From: JAXGYX01 sp964487355
Lineage (GTDB): Bacteria; Bacillota; Clostridia; Saccharofermentanales; Fastidiosipilaceae
Direction: 5' to 3'
Assembly: GCA_964487355.1 (NCBI GenBank)
Contig: CAZAPS010000002.1
Span: 1-64,000, forward strand
DNA length: 64,000 nucleotides
The notes under the pieces are model-generated. The model was not told where the DNA came from. It made no database searches and saw only the letters and a list, made by a program, of their open reading frames with translations. Made by a program: the position numbers and the translations under genes. The stretch's first letter is position 1. Each line of letters opens with the position of its first letter. Of this stretch, positions 24,414-34,119 are shown in pieces.

Positions 24414-26206
24414 CTTGCCACCACCAATTCATTTCTGCGCGACATCAGTCCCAGCAAAATGCTGATTAGAATCATTTTCGCAAGTAAGGAGCTTCCACCT
24501 TGTGATATGAAGGGCAAGGTCACACCGGTCAACGGAATCAGTCCGGTGCAGCCGGCGATCACAATCGCCGCCTCAACGAAAAACAGCGAGCAGACGGCCA
24601 ATATCATGCTGGAGGAAAAGCCATCCTTGACCAGTGGCATGGTGCGGGCGCCACGCAGCCAAATCACAATGAAAAACAAAACGATGCTCAGGCCGATCAA
24701 CAGCCCCATCTCCTCACAGACAATGGTGAAAACCATGTCGGACGCGACCACCGGGATACCTTCGGGGCTGCCGTTGCCGAGACCGCGGCCCAGCAATCCT
24801 CCCCTGGCCATCGCCTGCAGCCCGTAAACAATCTGGCGGTTGCTGTCGTTCACTTCTTCCCATAGTGTGGTCCAACCCGCCAACCGCCTGCGCACATGCG
24901 GAAAGGTCGTGTACGCGAACACCGCCAGCGCGGATGTTCCACCGAGAATCGTGAACGTGGTCAAAAACTCGGAGGTCATCACCAGAAAGACCGCCAGAGT
25001 GACCGGCAGCAAGATCATGATCGAACCCAAATCCGGCAACAACATGATGAGTAAAAACACCATTCCCGCCCAAACGGCGAACGCAAGCTGGGTGCGTAGT
25101 TGCGGACGGTTTTTAAAAAACTGAGCCAAAACCACCAGATAGGTGATCTTGGCGAACTCGGTCAACTGCAGTGACATCCCCCCAACATTGATCCAAAGCG
25201 AGGCGCCGTGCACCGTGTCACCGCGGCCAAAGATCAAGGTCACAACCAAAAGCAAGGGAGTCAGCACAACGCAGACGGGAACCATGACCTCGAGAAATCT
25301 CGTTTTCGCGACGATTAAAGTGACAATCGGCAGCACAATCAAACCGACCGCCAGCGAGATCATTTGAGGTGATATCAGGCGCATCGCCGCCGCGACGATG
25401 TCACCGTCGTTCACCTCTATCGCGCGATTGAGCACCGACGGCGTCAACAGCGCGAGGCGCAGCTGAATGACCACGCCAAGATAACAAAGTTGAGTGACCG
25501 CCAGCAAGATCACCTTGTCCACATAGATCAACAGCTTGGGCAAAACAAGATAGTAAAGATTGAAAATAAACCAGAACACAGAGAGTATGAGCGCGATCGG
25601 CGCGCGCACATAGGCCAATTCATTTTTCAGCAGCCCAACAAAGAGCGCGGAGAATGAGAGCCCAAAAAAGTTGACCAGCCAAAAGGCCGTCGGCGAGCCG
25701 CCGGGCACGCGTTCAAGCTCCTCCAGTCCGGAATCCGTCGTGATCGTGTACGGCAGACCGGCCGCTTCCGTCTCAGCCTTCTCATCCACGAAAATCAGAC
25801 TGGTGTCGCCAAACGTGATTCTGTCATGGTTGCGCAGCGGCGTGGGTTCGGTTATCGGAATTCCTTCGATTGAAATAAAATTATTTCTTTTATGTGGCCG
25901 GATAAACCAGTCTCCGTCATAAACATAGATCAGACCGTGCCTCCTGCTGATCGCGCCACTTTTGAGCCGAATATCACAGTTTCGTCCGCTGCCTACCATT
26001 GTTGTGTGAAACAAAGGCAATGACTTGACCGGATGTCGAGGGGAGTTCGCTGGTGTCATGGTGATCAAAAAATAACCAAAAGTCGGTCTCAAATTACGTT
26101 TGATCCCTCCGCGAAACTCACTGACCGCGGCGTTCAACAAAAGAACAGCGGTCAAGACGACCAACAGCGCGAACACATAGCGCAACATATAAGCCAAATT
26201 TTCCAC
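24410..26206 (-). CDS. FHA domain fused to FtsW/RodA/SpoVE peptidoglycan polymerase
   Basis: A SEDS-family lipid II polymerase with an N-terminal phosphothreonine-binding domain, 598 aa. Residues 8-27 form a membrane helix. About 60-141 form a forkhead-associated (FHA) domain with the GR (74-75), SRRH (87-90) and N/H loop motifs. About 170-598 form the multi-pass FtsW/RodA unit (LPDLGS, GxGxxGRGLGNGSPEGIP-like region, FISQGGSSLL). The FHA domain should face the cytoplasm and could link wall synthesis to a Ser/Thr kinase such as PrkC/PknB; no kinase is in the window. The start is GTG at 26206 with a weak ribosome site. It is coupled to the PBP gene. Confidence 0.9.
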   Translation of the reverse strand: MENLAYMLRYVFALLVVLTAVLLLNAAVSEFRGGIKRNLRPTFGYFLITMTPANSPRHPVKSLPLFHTTMVGSGRNCDIRLKSGAISRRHGLIYVYDGDWFIRPHKRNNFISIEGIPITEPTPLRNHDRITFGDTSLIFVDEKAETEAAGLPYTITTDSGLEELERVPGGSPTAFWLVNFFGLSFSALFVGLLKNELAYVRAPIALILSVFWFIFNLYYLVLPKLLIYVDKVILLAVTQLCYLGVVIQLRLALLTPSVLNRAIEVNDGDIVAAAMRLISPQMISLAVGLIVLPIVTLIVAKTRFLEVMVPVCVVLTPLLLVVTLIFGRGDTVHGASLWINVGGMSLQLTEFAKITYLVVLAQFFKNRPQLRTQLAFAVWAGMVFLLIMLLPDLGSIMILLPVTLAVFLVMTSEFLTTFTILGGTSALAVFAYTTFPHVRRRLAGWTTLWEEVNDSNRQIVYGLQAMARGGLLGRGLGNGSPEGIPVVASDMVFTIVCEEMGLLIGLSIVLFFIVIWLRGARTMPLVKDGFSSSMILAVCSLFFVEAAIVIAGCTGLIPLTGVTLPFISQGGSSLLAKMILISILLGLMSRRNELVVAR

Positions 26207-26251
26207 GTATAGATGCCGTCCTTTCTCAATCAGTCAACCGACGCGGATCAA

Positions 26252-27682
26252 CTACGGCGACGAGGCGAAGGGGTCTTCTTCAATTTCGTCCGGCCAGGAC
26301 AGTTCACGAAAACGCAGCCCACTGACATCATTTTCCGACATCACAATCTGCGATCGCGTCAATGAGTCTTCCAACAAATGCCCATACTCATGAGAATTGA
26401 ATTGATCCGGATCCGCGAGCGCCGCTCTGACCGGTATCGGAGAGTTATGTGTCTTGTATTCAGCGTACTTGTTCTTGTAGCAGTAAGTAAGAAAATAACC
26501 ACTGTCGGAAAGCCGAACGTCTCCTGATGGATCCCGTTCAAATTGCGCCATCATGAGCAGGCCATCCTCCGCCCTCCCATTGTTTCCGGCGGTGGAATAC
26601 AATTGATCGGAGACGAAGTTGCCGCCTGAGTAGAAAACAAGCGTGTCATGCGCGCCGTCAGCGGAACTGACCGACTTAACCGGCTGAATGACATGTGGAC
26701 CACAAGAAAAGATGACGTCCACACCGGCGTCGGCCAATGCCCCGGCGATGCGGACCTGGTAGTCGTTCTCTGCTGAGGAATATTCCGTTCCCCAGTGCAA
26801 AATGAACACCACCGCTTCCGCGCCGGCCTCTCTCATCCGCGTCACACGGTCGGCCATCTCAGCCAAATCCGCGCTGAAATCCGGTTCCTCATAGCTGAAT
26901 GAATCAATCAACTCTTCTGTATCGGCCGACATCTTGATCCCATTCAGTGATCGACTGCCGTCTTGTCGCGCGGTTTCGTAGGTGTAATTGGAGAAACCGA
27001 CATTAATTGTGTTGATCTCACGAATAAACCAGGTGTCCGCGTCCTCGCCCGCGCGCGTGCCCAGCACATCCAGACCGGCTTCTTTCAGTACGTTGTTGGT
27101 ACGTATAACCCCTTCGTGCCCGCGATCGATGGTATGATTGTTCGCATTGGTGGCGGCTTTGAATCCGCCGACTCGCATCGCCCTTGCCAATTCATCGGGA
27201 GCGCTGAACAATGGAAAGCCGGTGTACGGCTCCCCACCCAGTGTCCCTTCCATGTTGCAGATTGCGTAATCCGCCGCCGACAAAAACGAGGAGATCGGCT
27301 GAAACAGATAATCATAATCATATGTCGCGTCTTCGGTCTCTCCACCGTTTATCAGATAGGAATGCATCAACACGTCGCCGGCGAACATGACCGTCGCCTT
27401 TCGTCCGGTGTTGGCGGCGATTGACGGCTCGGGAACCGCTGTGGGCGCGACAGTGGCGACCAAAGGCGCCTCATCGGCTTCGGAGGCGTTCGGAATGTTT
27501 AAATCCGCGCTCCTGATCGTCAGATCAGCGGACGCGCCGACCCCGGTCGTCACATTTTCATCCGTGCTTCTAATAGAAAAAGGCAGGCGGATGTTGACCA
27601 TCAACGCGAACAGGGTCATGATGACCAAAATCCACACTTTGGTCATCGCCGGTTTTCTGTCGTGTCGTCCATCCGCGCTCAT
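26252..27682 (-). CDS. CapA-family protein (poly-gamma-glutamate synthesis type)
   Basis: Metallophosphatase-like protein of the CapA/PgsA family, 476 aa. An N-terminal membrane anchor (about 14-32) and a variable linker precede the CapA domain from about residue 95 (VMFAGDVLMH). It contains NMEGTLGG, ANNHTIDRG, ILHWGTEYS and CGPHVIQP, the Asp/Asn/His-rich blocks typical of the family. Most clostridial CapA proteins have no proven role in polyglutamate synthesis; the link here is to cell-envelope genes downstream. It starts 14 bases after the isochorismatase-like gene, which ties the envelope genes to the end of the aromatic operon. Confidence 0.88.
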   Translation of the reverse strand: MSADGRHDRKPAMTKVWILVIMTLFALMVNIRLPFSIRSTDENVTTGVGASADLTIRSADLNIPNASEADEAPLVATVAPTAVPEPSIAANTGRKATVMFAGDVLMHSYLINGGETEDATYDYDYLFQPISSFLSAADYAICNMEGTLGGEPYTGFPLFSAPDELARAMRVGGFKAATNANNHTIDRGHEGVIRTNNVLKEAGLDVLGTRAGEDADTWFIREINTINVGFSNYTYETARQDGSRSLNGIKMSADTEELIDSFSYEEPDFSADLAEMADRVTRMREAGAEAVVFILHWGTEYSSAENDYQVRIAGALADAGVDVIFSCGPHVIQPVKSVSSADGAHDTLVFYSGGNFVSDQLYSTAGNNGRAEDGLLMMAQFERDPSGDVRLSDSGYFLTYCYKNKYAEYKTHNSPIPVRAALADPDQFNSHEYGHLLEDSLTRSQIVMSENDVSGLRFRELSWPDEIEEDPFASSP

Positions 27683-27695
27683 TTTTCAGTTCAAC

Positions 27696-28256
27696 CTATT
27701 TGACCAGATTGGATATCGCTTTAAATGAAGCGGAACGCGAGTCACCCAACATATCAAACAACAGTGTCTCGCTGTTTGTAACCACCGCCCCCATCGAGCG
27801 AAATTGTTCCAATGCGTTTTCACGATTTTCGGGTGAGCGCGAGGTGACGCAATCACATGGCACAAAAACTTTGTAACCGGCCGCCAATAATTGACGCACG
27901 GTCTGATAGACACAAATATGTGTCTCCATGCCGGTGACGATCACCGAGCCGCGGCCAAGTTTTTTCAAATCCTGCATGATTCCGTATGTACAGGCGTTAA
28001 AAGCCGTTTTATCAAAAAAGCTCGCGCCCGCGGCTTCCAGCTTGCTTTTCAATGGCTCGACGGTGGGGCCCAGGCCTTTCGGATATTGTTCGGTGCAGCC
28101 CACCTTAAACGACAGCAGAGCGGCCGCTTCGGCCATCCGCTCGATTCGCTCCACATAATATTCATAGTTGTCGGTCGCGGGCGCCATGCGCTCTTGAACG
28201 TCGACCACGATCATATAGGCGTCGTCCGCGGTGATGTGATATTTACCAAGATCCAT
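27696..28256 (-). CDS. Isochorismatase-family cysteine hydrolase
   Basis: Small alpha/beta hydrolase of the isochorismatase/nicotinamidase superfamily, 186 aa. The catalytic triad is visible as Asp in IVVDVQERM, Lys in DKTAFNAC and Cys in METHICVYQT. The start at 28256 has GGAG seven bases upstream and lies one base after the pheA stop; the longer frame would run into pheA. Despite the family name the substrate is unknown. The strong ETHICV motif is typical of the ycaC/nicotinamidase-like amidase group, so a role on chorismate is not implied by its position in the aromatic operon. Confidence 0.85.
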   Translation of the reverse strand: MDLGKYHITADDAYMIVVDVQERMAPATDNYEYYVERIERMAEAAALLSFKVGCTEQYPKGLGPTVEPLKSKLEAAGASFFDKTAFNACTYGIMQDLKKLGRGSVIVTGMETHICVYQTVRQLLAAGYKVFVPCDCVTSRSPENRENALEQFRSMGAVVTNSETLLFDMLGDSRSASFKAISNLVK

Positions 28257-28257
28257 G

Positions 28258-29460
28258 TCAATTCTCCTTTTCAACAAAAGAACGATTTTTATACCATCCG
28301 ACAAAGCGCAACCTCTTGAGCTCATCCACCAATTCAAACAAAACCGGCAAGGTCTTTTGGTCATCAAACCGACCTTCCAGATCCAGATGGAAGTTGTATT
28401 CCCAAGGAACGTCGGGCACCGGACTTGATTTAATCTTGAGTAGGTTGAGCCCGTAGTCGGAGAAGATATTCAGCATGTTGGCCAATGAGCCCGCATGGTG
28501 AGGCAGACGGACAATCAAACTGACAATATTCGCGTCCGGCTCAATGATCGGCTTGGAAGCCAGCGCGGCAAAACGCGTGGTGTTGACAACGACGTTCGAC
28601 ATCTGCGCCTGAAGCACTTCCAACCCACTGGCCGCCGCCGCCGCCGGAGAGGCGAGCGCCGCGACCGTCTTGCTGTTGATTTCGGCCACATCACGGGCCC
28701 CGTAGGCCGTGTTGTTGACCTCCCGGACCTGCCAGCCCATGCCTTGAATGAACAAAGAACATTGGGACAATGCCTGCGGATGCGAGATGATGGTGCGAAT
28801 GTCACTGAGTTTCGTGCCGGGAATGGCGCACAGACAATGTCGAATGGGCACGTCCACGGTTCCGATAATATAAAGATTCAGCTGATCGATCAGCTGATAG
28901 ACCTCCTCAACGGTGCCGGCGGTGGAGTTCTCGAGTGGCAGCACGGCGACCGGGACGATCTCCGCCGCCACCTCTTGGCAAGCGGCCTCGAACGTCCGCG
29001 CCGGCATGATTTTCGCGTCAGGGAACATATAGGACGCCGCCCGTGAGGAATAAGACTCGGTCGTGCCTTGAGTCGCGACCACTTTTAGCTCCGGCAGCTG
29101 TCGAGCGGCCGTCTGAATCGTGTCACCGGGTTCCCAGGAAACCGCGTTTTTGTAGTTCTGCTGATACTGACTCATGCGCGAAACCCGCATGACTCCCTCC
29201 AGCGCCGCGGTCGCCGATCGCGCGACGACATCGTCATCCGTCAGCGCGGTCAAATCGGCAAGTTTTTTTTGTTCCACACCCGCATCCAAAATGGGCAGGT
29301 CCAACACGCGTTTGGCCTTCCAAATCGACTCATAAGAGGCGCTGCGCTGTTTAATCAGTTCTAGAATCGAACGGTCAATATTTTCCAGTTCCCGCCGCGC
29401 TTTGTCCAAATCTTCCATGGCGCGGCGATTGACCGCCTCATCTTTCATCTGTTCGTTCAC
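28258..29460 (-). CDS. pheA: Bifunctional chorismate mutase / prephenate dehydratase
   Basis: P-protein converting chorismate to prephenate and then phenylpyruvate, 400 aa. An AroQ-type mutase helix bundle (about 15-100; ELENIDRSILELIKQR) is followed by the dehydratase (about 108-295; PLENSTAGTV, NTTRF) and an ACT regulatory domain (about 310-390). In the ACT domain the phenylalanine-binding ESRP motif of characterised enzymes reads KSSP (344-347), which may alter feedback inhibition. The start is GTG with GGAG six bases upstream. It follows aroC after 57 bases and precedes the isochorismatase-like gene. Confidence 0.94.
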   Translation of the reverse strand: MNEQMKDEAVNRRAMEDLDKARRELENIDRSILELIKQRSASYESIWKAKRVLDLPILDAGVEQKKLADLTALTDDDVVARSATAALEGVMRVSRMSQYQQNYKNAVSWEPGDTIQTAARQLPELKVVATQGTTESYSSRAASYMFPDAKIMPARTFEAACQEVAAEIVPVAVLPLENSTAGTVEEVYQLIDQLNLYIIGTVDVPIRHCLCAIPGTKLSDIRTIISHPQALSQCSLFIQGMGWQVREVNNTAYGARDVAEINSKTVAALASPAAAAASGLEVLQAQMSNVVVNTTRFAALASKPIIEPDANIVSLIVRLPHHAGSLANMLNIFSDYGLNLLKIKSSPVPDVPWEYNFHLDLEGRFDDQKTLPVLFELVDELKRLRFVGWYKNRSFVEKEN

Positions 29461-29517
29461 AAAAAACTCCTTTTCCTGTCAACCGATCTGTCTTTGTCGC
29501 TTACATGATCGATCCAA

Positions 29518-30618
29518 TTATATCATGTTGTTTAACAACATTTGATCCAGCAGCGACAGTGCGACCGCGCTCTCGACCACCGGTACGGCGCGAGGCACAA
29601 TGCAAGGATCATGCCTGCCCTGAATGATCAAAGTGTCATTTTCCATCGTTTCCAGATTTACCGTGTCTTGGCGCTGAGAAATCGAGGCGGTCGGTTTAAA
29701 TCCCACTCGTACCACGATGGGCATTCCATTGCTGATGCCGCCATCAATGCCGCCGCTGTTGTTGGTCTCCATGCGAATTGAACGATGTGGTGGCTCACCG
29801 GTGAATCTTGGGCTGTCGTTATTTTGAGAACCTCTGGTTTCGGTAGCCGCGAATCCGGCCCCAAATTCCACACCTTTGACCGCCGGTATGCCGAAGATCA
29901 GCGAAGCCATATGTGGTTCAATCCCGTCAAACATCGGATCGCCGATCCCCGCCGGAAATCCCCAGGCGAGGCATTCCACGACACCTCCGACCGAGTCGGT
30001 CTCCATGCGAGCCGCCTCCACCGCCACCGCCATCTGTTCACCGCGCGCGTCGTCCAATACAGGAAATAGCTTCTCGCGCACCGCGCGCAGCGCCTTCTTG
30101 TCGGGATCCGCGGGATCCACTTCGATGTCGCGAATATCCGCAATCGAATGAATATGAGCCACGATCATGATGTTGCGACGCTTTAGAATTTGATCGGCAA
30201 GCGCGCCGGCAAACGTCAGCGCCGCAGTGACGCGGCCCGAAAAATGCCCACCACCGCGTGGGTCATTGGCGTCCTTATAGCGCATCAGCCCTGTCAGATC
30301 CGCGTGGCCCGGGCGAGGCAGAGCGCGCAAATCACTGTAATCAGCGGACCGTGTGTCGGTATTGCGAATGACCGCCGCCAACGGTGTGCCGGTGGTTTGC
30401 CCTTGATAATAGCCTGACAGTATCTCGGGGACATCGTGTTCGACTCGCTTGGTGGACCAGGGAGTGCGCCCCGGAGCCCGCCGCGCCGTATAAGTTCTCA
30501 GCTCATCCAAATCAATCCGCTCACCCGACGGCAGCCCGTCAAGGACCACCCCGATGCCTTTGCCGTGCGACTCGCCAAATAGGCTGACGCGCACCCGTTT
30601 ACCCCAAACTGATCCCAT
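29518..30618 (-). CDS. aroC: Chorismate synthase
   Basis: Final common step of the shikimate pathway: FMN-dependent elimination of phosphate from EPSP to give chorismate. 366 aa, full length. Family signatures are visible: GESHGKGIGVVLDGLPSG near the N-terminus, the RRAPGRTPWSTKR segment, RPGHADLTG, and RGGGHFSGRVTA. A GAAGGA site precedes the ATG, and the aroA stop lies only two bases upstream, so the genes are in one transcript. Confidence 0.97.
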   Translation of the reverse strand: MGSVWGKRVRVSLFGESHGKGIGVVLDGLPSGERIDLDELRTYTARRAPGRTPWSTKRVEHDVPEILSGYYQGQTTGTPLAAVIRNTDTRSADYSDLRALPRPGHADLTGLMRYKDANDPRGGGHFSGRVTAALTFAGALADQILKRRNIMIVAHIHSIADIRDIEVDPADPDKKALRAVREKLFPVLDDARGEQMAVAVEAARMETDSVGGVVECLAWGFPAGIGDPMFDGIEPHMASLIFGIPAVKGVEFGAGFAATETRGSQNNDSPRFTGEPPHRSIRMETNNSGGIDGGISNGMPIVVRVGFKPTASISQRQDTVNLETMENDTLIIQGRHDPCIVPRAVPVVESAVALSLLDQMLLNNMI

Positions 30619-30620
30619 AG

Positions 30621-31970
30621 TTAATCCTTCTCTTCAATAAAAACGCCACCCAGCCTTACCATCTGCTCAAAAAAATCCGGGTAGGATTTCGCCACACAAG
30701 CCGGTTGGTCGATCACCGCTCCGTGGCGGCTGCAACACCCGGCGATCGCCAGGCACATCGCCATTCGATGATCGCCGTGCGCGGAGGCCGTTGCGCGGCG
30801 CGCTGTGTTTCCTTCCAATATGTCGTAATTGCCCATCCCAAACACCAGCAGGCTGTCATCTTGAGCGTTGACCGAACATTTGGCGCCCAGGGAGATCAGC
30901 ATCTCCGCGGTCGCGTCCAGACGATCCGATTCTTTCAGTCGAAGCCGACCGCAGTTTTCAAATCGATGGGTGCCCGGAACTGTCGCCGCCGTCAGCGCGA
31001 GGATAGGGACCAGGTCCGGAATATCCTCACAGTCCACCACGAGATTGCCTTGTTGCAACGTGCGGATGGTGCCCAGCTGGCGCAGGATGTCAAGAACCGC
31101 CCGATCACCCTGCACACTTCTCGGATTCAGTCCGTAGATTTTCAATGGAGCGCCAATAAAAGAGGCGGCAAGCCAAAACGCGGCTTGTGAATAGTCTCCC
31201 TCGACGACGAATCCATCGTCCGGCATATGGTATCGTTGCCCGGCGTTCAGATAGTATGTCCCGTAATCACCTGCCGTGGAGTCATACTCGACCTCCACGC
31301 CAAAACTTCTCATGACATCCACAGTGAGGTTCACATAGGATCTTGACTGAAGTTTGCTGGTCAACACAATCTGACAATCTTCATTGGTCAACGGCAGGGC
31401 CATCAGCAAACCGGACAAGTATTGAGAGCTGACATGGCCGGGAACTTCGTATCGCCCACCACGCAATCTGCCGCTTAGATTAAGTGGCAGATAGTCTCCA
31501 TTGTCAGGGAAAATCAATTCAACATTCTGCTCCGCGAAGATGCTCTCATATTCTTTGAGAGGGCGGCGCGGCAATCGCCCCATTCCGTTAAGAGTCGCCG
31601 GAACGCCACAGGCCAGCAGCAACGGAATCATGAAACGCAGCGTGGACCCCGACTCTCCGCAATCAAGATTCAGGCCCGGATGGGACCGGTCGACCGATTC
31701 ACCGTTGTCCGGCCGTGCGCTCTTGTCAAGTCCACTATTGAACTCAACAATTTGGCGCAAAATTGTCTCAGTCACCTGAAGGTCTTGTGACGGAGCGCTG
31801 TCCAATCCGCGAATTTTCCCACGCCAGTCCGAATCACCGCTCAGCGCCGCGCAGATCAGCGCGCGATGCGCCACACTCTTGGACGCGGGCACAGTCACAT
31901 CGCCTTCCAACAGCGCGGGCATGACCCGTATGGGGTGAGAGGGTAGAAAAACAGGATTCACTTCACGCAT
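30621..31970 (-). CDS. aroA: 3-phosphoshikimate 1-carboxyvinyltransferase (EPSP synthase)
   Basis: Joins shikimate-3-phosphate and PEP to give EPSP, 449 aa. The N-terminal PASKSVAHRAL motif binds substrate. CGESGSTLRFMIPL corresponds to the conserved glycine loop; its sequence differs from the enterobacterial NAGTAMRPL form, so PEP-site properties may differ. C-terminal motifs include ESDR and DHRMAM. The start at 31970 is preferred because GGGAGG lies nine bases upstream and the aroB stop is four bases away; the longer frame would overlap aroB. It continues directly into aroC. Confidence 0.95.
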   Translation of the reverse strand: MREVNPVFLPSHPIRVMPALLEGDVTVPASKSVAHRALICAALSGDSDWRGKIRGLDSAPSQDLQVTETILRQIVEFNSGLDKSARPDNGESVDRSHPGLNLDCGESGSTLRFMIPLLLACGVPATLNGMGRLPRRPLKEYESIFAEQNVELIFPDNGDYLPLNLSGRLRGGRYEVPGHVSSQYLSGLLMALPLTNEDCQIVLTSKLQSRSYVNLTVDVMRSFGVEVEYDSTAGDYGTYYLNAGQRYHMPDDGFVVEGDYSQAAFWLAASFIGAPLKIYGLNPRSVQGDRAVLDILRQLGTIRTLQQGNLVVDCEDIPDLVPILALTAATVPGTHRFENCGRLRLKESDRLDATAEMLISLGAKCSVNAQDDSLLVFGMGNYDILEGNTARRATASAHGDHRMAMCLAIAGCCSRHGAVIDQPACVAKSYPDFFEQMVRLGGVFIEEKD

Positions 31971-31974
31971 CAAC

Positions 31975-33042
31975 TCAATCCTCCCGCCAAACAGCACGCA
32001 CACAGCGTTCCAGCTCCTCCACGCTCAGTGGATGGATGAACGCCTTGCCGATCGTTTCCAACAAAATAAAGTTCAGCGTCCCTGACAGATTTTTTTTGTC
32101 CGCGCGCATCGCGCTCAGCAATTCGTCCGCCGTCACCGCGACCTTCAGTGGCAAATTCCAGTTGCCCACCGCCGCTTTGATCTTTTCAGCGGTTCCTTTT
32201 TGGGTCAGCCCTAAAAACTCACCGATTTCAGCCGCCGCGCACATACCGGCGGCGACCGCCTGACCATGTGAATAAATGGAGTATCCGGTTGATTTTTCGA
32301 TCGCGTGGCCGAGCGTGTGACCAAAATTCAACAACATTCGTTCGCCTGTGTCGCGTTCATCCGCCTGGACCACCTCGGCCTTTATTTTTACACAATGAGA
32401 AATGACAGCCTCATCATAGGAGTCCTCACCGTGAACCGCCACCCGCTCGAACAAATTGGAATCTTTTATGCAGCCATATTTGATGACTTCGGCCATGCCT
32501 TCGGCGATATGTTTTTCCGGAAGAGTCCGTAAAGTGTCCGGATCAATCAGCACAGCGAACGGCTGATAGAAACTGCCCACCATGTTTTTACCGAACGGCA
32601 TGTCAATCGCGGTCTTGCCCCCCACCGAGGAGTCCACCTGCGCCAGTAACGAGGTTGGAATTTGCATATAGGGAACACCTCTGAGCCAAGTCGCCGCGGC
32701 AAATCCAACAAGATCGCCACACACACCGCCTCCGACCACAATGATCAAATCGGTGCGAGTCATGCCGGTCTCACTCAAGAGGCGGTATACACGCTGTAAA
32801 TTATGGATATTCTTTTGTTCCTCGCCATGTGGCAGCATATATGAAAATGATTTAAATCCCGCTTCCTTGAGCGAGTCCTTAACCGCGCTGAAATACAGCG
32901 GACCCACATTGTCATCGCTGAACACAAACGCCTTGCGTCCTTTGGTCAGCCCCGCCGCGACAGAGCCGGTCCGCTTCAGGCAGCCTCTTTCTATTTGAAT
33001 ATCGTATTCTCTGTCATGGGTTGTCACATGAATCTGTGGCAT
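31975..33042 (-). CDS. aroB: 3-dehydroquinate synthase
   Basis: Second shikimate-pathway step, converting DAHP to 3-dehydroquinate with NAD and a divalent metal; 355 aa. NAD- and metal-site motifs are intact: GGGVCGDLVGF, PTSLLAQVDSSVGGKTAID, NFGHTLGHAIE. The ATG at 33042 has AAGGA eight bases upstream and follows the DAHP synthase stop closely. The reaction order DAHP synthase-aroB is kept in the gene order. Confidence 0.96.
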   Translation of the reverse strand: MPQIHVTTHDREYDIQIERGCLKRTGSVAAGLTKGRKAFVFSDDNVGPLYFSAVKDSLKEAGFKSFSYMLPHGEEQKNIHNLQRVYRLLSETGMTRTDLIIVVGGGVCGDLVGFAAATWLRGVPYMQIPTSLLAQVDSSVGGKTAIDMPFGKNMVGSFYQPFAVLIDPDTLRTLPEKHIAEGMAEVIKYGCIKDSNLFERVAVHGEDSYDEAVISHCVKIKAEVVQADERDTGERMLLNFGHTLGHAIEKSTGYSIYSHGQAVAAGMCAAAEIGEFLGLTQKGTAEKIKAAVGNWNLPLKVAVTADELLSAMRADKKNLSGTLNFILLETIGKAFIHPLSVEELERCVRAVWRED

Positions 33043-33055
33043 CAAAAAAGTCCTT

Positions 33056-34072
33056 TCAAATGTCTCGACCGACCGCTCGCGCGACGATTCTCAGCTTGTC
33101 AACCAATTCCTCAAATGCCTCGGGCGTCAGTGATTGCTGCCCATCCGAAAGGGCATGCGCCGGATCATTGTGCACTTCGATGATCAAGCCGTCCGCGCCC
33201 GCCGCGATCGCCGCTTTGGAGAGAGGCTCAACCAACCAGGCTTCTCCGCCGGCGTGGCTGGGGTCGACAAAGACCGGTAAATGTGTCTTGCGTTTCAACA
33301 CCGGGATCGCGCTTACATCCAGCGTGTTCCGCGTCGCCGTTTCAAATGTGCGGATGCCGCGCTCACACAGGATAACCCGGTCGTTTCCTCCGGCCATAAT
33401 ATATTCAGCGGACATCAGGAGTTCATCGATCGTATTGGCGAAACCTCGTTTGAGCAAAATTGGTTTTTTCGATTTGCCCAACAGTTTCATCAATTCAAAA
33501 TTTTGCATATTCCGTGTGCCGACCTGAATCACATCGACATATTGTTCAAACAAATCAATTTGAGCGGGGTTGGTGATCTCGGTCACAATCGGGATATTCA
33601 GCTTTTCACGCGCTTCCATCATATAAACCAGGCCTTCCGCCTTCAAACCCTGGAAGCTGTATGGTGAGGTACGAGGTTTAAACGCGCCGCCACGCAGCAG
33701 GGACGCGCCGGACCGCTCGACACGTTTCGCGATGTCGATAATCTGCTCTTCCGATTCGATTGAACAGGGGCCCGCGGCCAACACAATACGTTTGCCGCCA
33801 ATCTCGATATTCTCACCCACACGAATCACAGAATCTTCCGGGTGAAATTTACGATTGGCTTTTTTGTACGGTTCTTGCACTTTGATAACTTTTTCGACAA
33901 TCGGGCGCCCGGATATATCGTCCGGATCCAGCACGCTGGTATCGCCGACCAGGCCGATCACACTGGTTTGTGAGCCGATAATCGGATTGGTCTGCACACC
34001 AAAACTCTGCAGCCACTGATTCAATTGAGTTATTTCCTCTTCAGTGGTGTCTTTGCGCAATACAATGATCAT
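33056..34072 (-). CDS. aroF: DAHP synthase, AroF/KDO8PS-like type with N-terminal regulatory domain (copy 1)
   Basis: Condenses PEP and erythrose-4-phosphate, entering the aromatic pathway; 338 aa. An N-terminal ferredoxin-like ACT-type domain (about 1-75) precedes the (beta/alpha)8 barrel. Barrel motifs include AAGPCSIES, RGGAFKPRTSPYSFQG, QVGTRNMQNF, LLKRGF, the metal Cys in ILCERG and PVFVDPSHAGG. The same domain layout in Thermotoga maritima DAHP synthase is feedback-inhibited by aromatic amino acids. A second copy at 35393 differs mainly in the N-terminal domain and C-terminus. GGGAGGGG precedes the ATG. An unusual 20-bp tandem repeat lies just upstream. Confidence 0.95.
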   Translation of the reverse strand: MIIVLRKDTTEEEITQLNQWLQSFGVQTNPIIGSQTSVIGLVGDTSVLDPDDISGRPIVEKVIKVQEPYKKANRKFHPEDSVIRVGENIEIGGKRIVLAAGPCSIESEEQIIDIAKRVERSGASLLRGGAFKPRTSPYSFQGLKAEGLVYMMEAREKLNIPIVTEITNPAQIDLFEQYVDVIQVGTRNMQNFELMKLLGKSKKPILLKRGFANTIDELLMSAEYIMAGGNDRVILCERGIRTFETATRNTLDVSAIPVLKRKTHLPVFVDPSHAGGEAWLVEPLSKAAIAAGADGLIIEVHNDPAHALSDGQQSLTPEAFEELVDKLRIVARAVGRDI

Positions 34073-34119
34073 AGGTATCCCCTCCCGCCATAAATTTTAT
34101 AATTGTAGATGTTTTATAT

